8,724 nucleotides of DNA from DASUPK01 sp036265435 (GTDB taxonomy: Bacteria > Actinomycetota > Thermoleophilia > Solirubrobacterales > 70-9): contig DATAPB010000096.1 in NCBI GenBank assembly GCA_036265435.1, forward strand, positions 1-8,724. Reading direction: 5' to 3'. The notes under the pieces are model-generated. The model did no database searches. It was not told the origin of the DNA and saw only the letters and a list, made by a program, of their open reading frames with translations. This document shows, piece after piece, positions 5,436-8,724 of the stretch (position 1 is its first letter; each line of letters opens with the position of its first letter). The position numbers and the translations under genes were made by a program.

Positions 5436-5633
5436 ATGTTCAGCAGAACACGAAGGTTGATCGTGGCCGGAATCGCGGCGCTGGCGCTCTCAGTTGGCGG
5501 CGCGGGAGTCGCGGTCGCCGGACACCACCACCATCATCACCATCACCACCACCACGGCATCCCGCAGCACAACGGCGGGGACCACGATGCCGACAACAAC
5601 GGCGGCCCCAGCGACGGCGACGGCAACATCTAG
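5436..5633 (+). CDS. Small secreted poly-histidine protein
   Basis: This 65-residue protein has a typical Sec signal peptide: basic start MFSRTRR, hydrophobic core LIVAGIAALALSVGGAGVAV, and a likely signal peptidase I site after AVA at residue 28. The mature part is about 37 residues. It opens with G and eleven consecutive histidines (30-40) and ends in a Gly/Asp/Asn-rich tail (HNGGDHDADNNGGPSDGDGNI). The His run uses mixed CAC and CAT codons, so it is not a simple codon repeat. AAGGG (5423-5427) eight bases before the ATG serves as ribosome-binding site. Such a His run would be expected to bind Zn, Ni, Co or Cu outside the membrane, but function is inferred from composition only. The gene follows a structured leader and overlaps the next gene by 47 bp, which suggests one transcription unit. 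No family recognised. Confidence 0.75.
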   Translation: MFSRTRRLIVAGIAALALSVGGAGVAVAGHHHHHHHHHHHGIPQHNGGDHDADNNGGPSDGDGNI

Positions 5634-6243
5634 GCCGATTCGTCGGCACAGGGCTCTAGCCGCCGCGCTCGCCGTTGCGGGCGCGGCGGCTCTCGCCGCA
5701 TGCGGGGGCTCCTCGGGCGAGCAGGAGGCCTCGGGCCCTCCCGAACCGTCGAACCCGGCAGCTTTCGCCTGGGTGCATCCGACGCCCACTCCGGCGGGGT
5801 GGCGCACCCGCGACCTTCCCTCCGGTCAGGCCACCCTCGCCTTTCCGCGGAACTGGCGATTGACACGGACCGATCCCGGGACCGTCACGGCAGCGTTGCG
5901 CCGCAACGGGACCATCACCGGCTACCTCAACATCACGCCGCAGGGCGGTGACGAGACCATCGCCAACTGGGCCAGCTTCAGGCCGGCCCACAACCGCGAA
6001 GAGGGCGACCGGAACCTGGTGCCCCTGGCCTCAGCAGGCGGCCTGCGGTTCACCAACGGGCACGGCTCCTGCGTCAAGGATTCCTACTCGACCTCGACCG
6101 ACCGCCGATACACAGAGATCGCCTGCATCGTGCGCGGCAATGCGGCGACGACCGTGATCGTCGGCGCCGCCCCGCCCGGCCAATGGGATCGGTTCTCGCC
6201 AATCCTCCAGCGGGCGATCACGAGCTTCGACGCAACCGCCTAG
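5587..6243 (+). CDS. Putative lipoprotein with PsbP/DUF1795-like domain
   Basis: This 218-residue exported protein has an N-terminal region with RRHR (19-22), a hydrophobic core (ALAAALAVAGAAA) and the lipobox LAAC with the lipidated cysteine at C39. A Gly/Ser/Pro/Glu-rich linker (40-69) leads to a compact domain starting at GWRTRDLPSGQATLAFPRNW (71-90), which resembles the PsbP/Mog1-like fold (DUF1795-type) by pattern only. C162 and C180 could form a disulfide. The only canonical start close to the signal peptide is ATG 5587, with GGGGA upstream; it places the first 15 codons inside the end of the poly-His gene in another frame. The signal peptide would be more typical if translation began at the ATT at 5638, directly after the poly-His stop. 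Likely co-transcribed with the poly-His gene. Function unknown. Confidence 0.72.
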   Translation: MPTTTAAPATATATSRPIRRHRALAAALAVAGAAALAACGGSSGEQEASGPPEPSNPAAFAWVHPTPTPAGWRTRDLPSGQATLAFPRNWRLTRTDPGTVTAALRRNGTITGYLNITPQGGDETIANWASFRPAHNREEGDRNLVPLASAGGLRFTNGHGSCVKDSYSTSTDRRYTEIACIVRGNAATTVIVGAAPPGQWDRFSPILQRAITSFDATA

Positions 6244-6262
6244 ATCGAGTTCACCTTCTCGC

Positions 6263-6322
6263 CACCTATTCCGGATGCGCCGACGCAAATTGCGCTAATC
6301 GGTCTCTGATCCGTAATAGGTG
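6263..6322. repeat. Nested inverted repeat between the lipoprotein gene and pafBC
   Basis: CACCTATTCCGGAT (6263-6276) and ATCCGTAATAGGTG (6309-6322) are inverted copies matching at 13 of 14 positions. Between them lie two further nested pairs: CCGA/TCGG (6280-6283 with 6299-6302) and CGCAA/TTGCG (6284-6288 with 6290-6294, separated by a single A). The element starts 20 bases after the lipoprotein stop and ends 4 bases before the proposed -35 of pafBC. It may be an operator with two half-sites, a large terminator hairpin without a T-tract, or both. Single-strand folding of the innermost pair would need a larger loop, which favours a protein-binding palindrome for that part. Confidence 0.6.
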
Positions 6323-6326
6323 CGGA

Positions 6327-6354
6327 TTGGGCGGCGGGGACCCGCGTCTATCCT
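6327..6354 (+). promoter_or_regulatory. Probable promoter of pafBC giving a nearly leaderless mRNA
   Basis: TTGGGC (6327-6332) and TATCCT (6349-6354) are 16 bases apart, a reasonable housekeeping promoter. Transcription would start close to 6361, within a few bases of the ATG at 6364. No Shine-Dalgarno precedes the ATG (GCCTCCCGC), which agrees with leaderless translation. The upstream inverted repeat ends four bases before the -35, a position suited to an activator or repressor. Confidence 0.45.
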
Positions 6355-6363
6355 GCCTCCCGC

Positions 6364-8445
6364 ATGGCCAAGGACACCGAGAAGCTGATCCGCCAGCTCT
6401 CGCTGATCTCCTACCTCATGGCCCAGGGCAGGCCTACCTCGGCGCTCGAGATCAAGCGCGAGGTGGAGGGGTACAGCGATATGAACGACGACGCCTTCGC
6501 GCGGCGCTTCTACGCCGACCGCGCGGAGCTCGACGCCCTCGGCATCACCCTCCAGGTCGAAAAGCCCGGCGAGAGCATGCAGGGCTACGAGTCCGAGCTC
6601 TACTCGCTACCGCCCGAGAACTACTACCTGTCGGAGATCCGCTTCTCCGATGACGAGCTCGCGGCGCTGCAGACCGCTCTTCATCTTCTCGACGGCGAGT
6701 TCGCCTACGCGGAGCCGCTGCGGCTGGCGCTGCAACAGGTCTCCTGGGGGCGACCGAGCCCACTGACCGCCCCGGAGGAGTCTTCGGTCGAGGTGCGGAT
6801 GACGGCCAAGGCCGATGGTGCGGAGGTCTCCCAGCGCCTCTCGAAGATCGAGACCGCCATCTCCCGGCGGAAGACGATCGAGTTCACCTACTACACGATC
6901 GAGCGGGACTCCGAGGAGAAGCGCAAGGTGGACCCCTACCACCTGGTCTACCGGGGCGGTCAGTTCTATTTGATCGGGCACTCCCACGAGCGGGACGGCA
7001 TTCGCGTCTTCCGCCTCTCGCGGATCCGGGGCAAGGTCTCGTACGCGTCCAAGGCCGAGCACGACTTCTCGCCGCCCGAGGACTTCGAGCGGCGCGACTA
7101 CGCCCGCCGGGCGGAGTGGCAGCTCGGCGAGACCCAGGGCCAGGCCAAGATCTTCTTCCGCGACCGGATCGCCTGGCTGGTCGAGCGGGACTTCGGGCGA
7201 TACGGCGAGTTCCGCAACCCCGGCCGCGGCGACGGCTCCCCCGGCAAGGGCCGGATCTTCGAGACCGAATACGCCTCGAGCCGCCAGATCGTCGCCTGGG
7301 TGCTGCACTGGCGGCGCAACGCGACAGTGCTCGATCCGCCCGAGCTCGCCGAGGAAGTCACCGAGCGGCTCGAGCTCCTCAGCGATCGCCACGCCTCCGA
7401 CTTCCAGCCGGCCGACGTGGCGCGGACCGTCCCGCCGGCCCCGAGGTCGGGGCGCTCCAATGGGCGCTCCGAGTCCTCGATCCGCCCGGAGCGATTCGCC
7501 CGCCTGGTGACACTCGCCGGGATGCTGATCGAATCGGCCAAGGGTGACGCCCGACTATCAACGGCCGACGTCGTGGAGCGGCTCCACGTCAGCGAGGAAG
7601 AGCTCCGCGACGACATCGACCTGCTCAACGTCGTCAACTTCGGCGGCGGCACTTACGTCCTCTACGCCGAGCTGCAGGGCGACGAGATCGAGGTCGACGC
7701 CGAACCCTACGGTGACAACTTCGCCCGCCCGGCGAGGCTCCTGCCCCTGGAGGCGAAGGCGCTCGTCGCCGCCATCGACCTGTTCGGTGACCACCTCCCC
7801 CAAAGCGGCCTGGCGAGCGCCCGTAAGAAGATCGTCGCGGCGCTCGGCCACGATCCTTCCGAGGAGGGTCTCGAGATCGCGGCTTCCGGCGGTGACGACT
7901 CCGACGTCGCCCGCCAGGTGAACAAGGCGATCGAAGGGCGCCGGGTCCTCGCGATCCACTACTACAAGGAGAACGAGGACGAGTTCACCAAACGGGAGAT
8001 CGAGCCCTACCAGCTCGCCAACGGGCCGGAGGGCTGGTACGTCGCCTCGTACGACCGGCGCCGCGAGGACGTCCGCCACTTCCGCCTCGACCGGATCAAG
8101 GAGGCCGAGATCTCCAAGGAGGTCTTCGAGCCCAGGCCGGAGGTCGAGGAGATCGCCGCGATCGAGGGCACCTGGCTCTCCGGCGAGAACGTGCCCGCCG
8201 CTGACGTCGCCCGCGTCTGGGTCTCACCCGAGCGCGCACGCTGGGCCAGCGAGGACCACACCGTCGTCGAGGAGCTTGCCGACGGCGCCGTCGTGATCGA
8301 GGTTCCCTACGGCAGCACCGAGTGGCTTCTCCGGGAGATCCTCAAGGGCGCCGGGGAGCTGGTCGTTCTGGAGCCCGAGTCCGCGCGCGAGGCGATCGCG
8401 CACGAGCTCGAGGTGGACGCAGGGGCGACGCTGAAGGCGGCTTAG
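6364..8445 (+). CDS. pafBC: Fused PafB-PafC WYL-domain transcriptional regulator
   Basis: This 693-residue protein holds two consecutive HTH-WYL modules. The PafB-like half (about 1-345) has an N-terminal winged helix-turn-helix (7-63) and a WYL domain with DPYHLVYRGGQFYLIGHS (190-207) and RVFRLSRI (214-221). A linker rich in Arg, Ser and Pro (345-373) leads to the PafC-like half: HTH (377-436, RLSTADVVERLHVSEEELRD) and a second WYL domain with EPYQLANGPEGWYVASYD (547-564) and RHFRLDRI (571-578). In mycobacteria PafB and PafC are separate proteins that form a heterodimer and activate the LexA-independent DNA-damage response; natural fusions are known, for example in Arthrobacter. WYL domains are thought to sense nucleic-acid ligands. 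In contrast to mycobacteria, no proteasome or pafA gene is adjacent here. The gene starts a new unit after a nested inverted repeat. Confidence 0.93.
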   Translation: MAKDTEKLIRQLSLISYLMAQGRPTSALEIKREVEGYSDMNDDAFARRFYADRAELDALGITLQVEKPGESMQGYESELYSLPPENYYLSEIRFSDDELAALQTALHLLDGEFAYAEPLRLALQQVSWGRPSPLTAPEESSVEVRMTAKADGAEVSQRLSKIETAISRRKTIEFTYYTIERDSEEKRKVDPYHLVYRGGQFYLIGHSHERDGIRVFRLSRIRGKVSYASKAEHDFSPPEDFERRDYARRAEWQLGETQGQAKIFFRDRIAWLVERDFGRYGEFRNPGRGDGSPGKGRIFETEYASSRQIVAWVLHWRRNATVLDPPELAEEVTERLELLSDRHASDFQPADVARTVPPAPRSGRSNGRSESSIRPERFARLVTLAGMLIESAKGDARLSTADVVERLHVSEEELRDDIDLLNVVNFGGGTYVLYAELQGDEIEVDAEPYGDNFARPARLLPLEAKALVAAIDLFGDHLPQSGLASARKKIVAALGHDPSEEGLEIAASGGDDSDVARQVNKAIEGRRVLAIHYYKENEDEFTKREIEPYQLANGPEGWYVASYDRRREDVRHFRLDRIKEAEISKEVFEPRPEVEEIAAIEGTWLSGENVPAADVARVWVSPERARWASEDHTVVEELADGAVVIEVPYGSTEWLLREILKGAGELVVLEPESAREAIAHELEVDAGATLKAA

Positions 8446-8462
8446 CCTCACCGTCACCGGGG

Positions 8463-8468
8463 TAGGGT
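8463..8468 (+). promoter_or_regulatory. Possible -10 element of the dienelactone-hydrolase-family gene
   Basis: TAGGGT ends ten bases before the ATG at 8479, the same spacing as TAATTT before the YhaM-like gene. There is no Shine-Dalgarno (CCCGGGCGGC precedes the ATG), so a leaderless message is plausible. The -35 would fall at the pafBC stop codon and is poor. Read-through from pafBC, whose stop is 33 bases upstream, is the alternative. Confidence 0.3.
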
Positions 8469-8478
8469 CCCGGGCGGC

Positions 8479-8724
8479 ATGTGCTTCGACTTCGATTCTC
8501 GCCCACCCGCGCTTCCGGCTGACCTGATCCGTCCGATCGCCGGAGGCTCCGGCCCGGAGCTGCTCGCGCTCACCTCAGACGATGGAACGGCCTTCTCGGC
8601 GGCGCTCGTCCAAGCTCCCGAGGCCCGTGAGCCCGGAGTGGTGATCATCCCGGACGTCCGGGGGCTCTATCCGTTCTACATCGAGCTGGCGGAGCGATTC
8701 GCCGAGGCCGGTCACCACGCGATC
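8479..8724 (+). CDS. Dienelactone hydrolase family protein (N-terminal part, runs off right edge)
   Basis: The first 82 residues of a hydrolase are visible. After MCFDFDSRPPALPADL comes a strand pair (ELLALTSDDGTAFSAALVQAP, 27-47), then GVVIIPDVRGLYPFYIELAERFAEAGHHAI (53-82). The latter matches the strand, oxyanion-side loop and helix that open the alpha/beta-hydrolase fold of dienelactone hydrolases (form V-V-I-x-D/E-x-x-G-L). The nucleophile (usually Cys in G-x-C-x-G-G) and the rest of the triad lie beyond the window, so activity cannot be judged. The start is the ATG at 8479, since the cysteine-containing MCFDFDS opening is familiar from actinobacterial homologues. The gene lies 33 bases after pafBC on the same strand. 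Confidence 0.8.
   Translation, partial: MCFDFDSRPPALPADLIRPIAGGSGPELLALTSDDGTAFSAALVQAPEAREPGVVIIPDVRGLYPFYIELAERFAEAGHHAI

Noticed and set aside
5494..5586. Upstream extension of the lipoprotein through the poly-His region.
   Set aside because: It starts with TTG, consists of a Thr/Ile shadow of the CAC/CAT run and would bury the signal peptide. ATG 5587 is closer to a normal lipoprotein start.
4455..5633. A 392-residue frame that joins an Arg-rich stretch to the poly-His protein.
   Set aside because: The upstream part is a shadow of the YhaM-like gene. The signal peptide and ribosome-binding site show that the real start is 5436.
7098..8079. Reverse-strand open frames antisense to pafBC.
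   Set aside because: They are low-complexity Arg/Ser- or Val/Leu/Asp-rich shadows of a gene with clear WYL domains; no ribosome-binding site or domain was seen.
1..8724. Mobile elements, CRISPR arrays, tRNA or rRNA genes, defence or biosynthetic clusters.
   Set aside because: I saw no transposase or integrase motifs, no spaced direct repeats, no tRNA-like cloverleaf and no toxin-antitoxin or defence domains. Base composition is even apart from short promoter-like A/T-rich patches.

Overview
High-GC actinobacterial chromosome. Several traits suggest the class Thermoleophilia (Solirubrobacterales-like): a PafB-PafC regulator fused into one chain, a dienelactone-hydrolase-family protein beginning MCFDFDS, a six-helix GGDEF protein, promoters apparently giving almost leaderless mRNAs, and hairpin terminators without U-tracts. 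The class is an inference from gene style; no rRNA or marker search could be run. The content is mostly ordinary housekeeping, signalling and repair genes. I see no mobile element, CRISPR array, tRNA or rRNA.

Layout. Position 1 to 271 (minus) is the N-terminus of a sigma-70-family sigma factor that runs off the left edge. A 141-bp divergent promoter region separates it from a four-helix DoxX-like membrane protein (413-919, plus). A 15-bp hairpin (954-993) lies between that gene and an endonuclease IV gene, nfo (1007-1783), whose nine metal ligands are all present. Next comes a membrane diguanylate cyclase (1889-2983, plus). Its 3' end overlaps by 121 bp the 3' end of a convergent LtrA-family membrane protein gene (2863-4026, minus). 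The LtrA gene has no ATG, GTG or TTG in a usable place; a strong Shine-Dalgarno points to an ATC codon. A possible 51-residue one-helix membrane peptide (4008-4163) overlaps its start. Divergent from these is a YhaM-type OB-fold plus HD-domain exoribonuclease (4234-5247).

The stretch 5248-5435 carries a series of perfect short inverted repeats that fold into a three-way-junction-like leader. It precedes a 65-residue secreted protein with eleven consecutive histidines (5436-5633), whose 3' end overlaps the start of a lipoprotein gene (5587-6243). A nested inverted repeat (6263-6322) follows, directly upstream of the proposed -35 of the fused pafBC regulator (6364-8445). The window ends inside a dienelactone-hydrolase-family gene (8479 onward).

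Functional threads. Nfo (abasic-site repair) and PafBC (LexA-independent DNA-damage activator in mycobacteria) both belong to genome maintenance, but they are not in one operon. The diguanylate cyclase keeps both its active-site and inhibitory-site motifs. The least explained part is 5248-6363: the structured leader, the poly-His secreted protein with its overlapping lipoprotein, and the nested inverted repeat.
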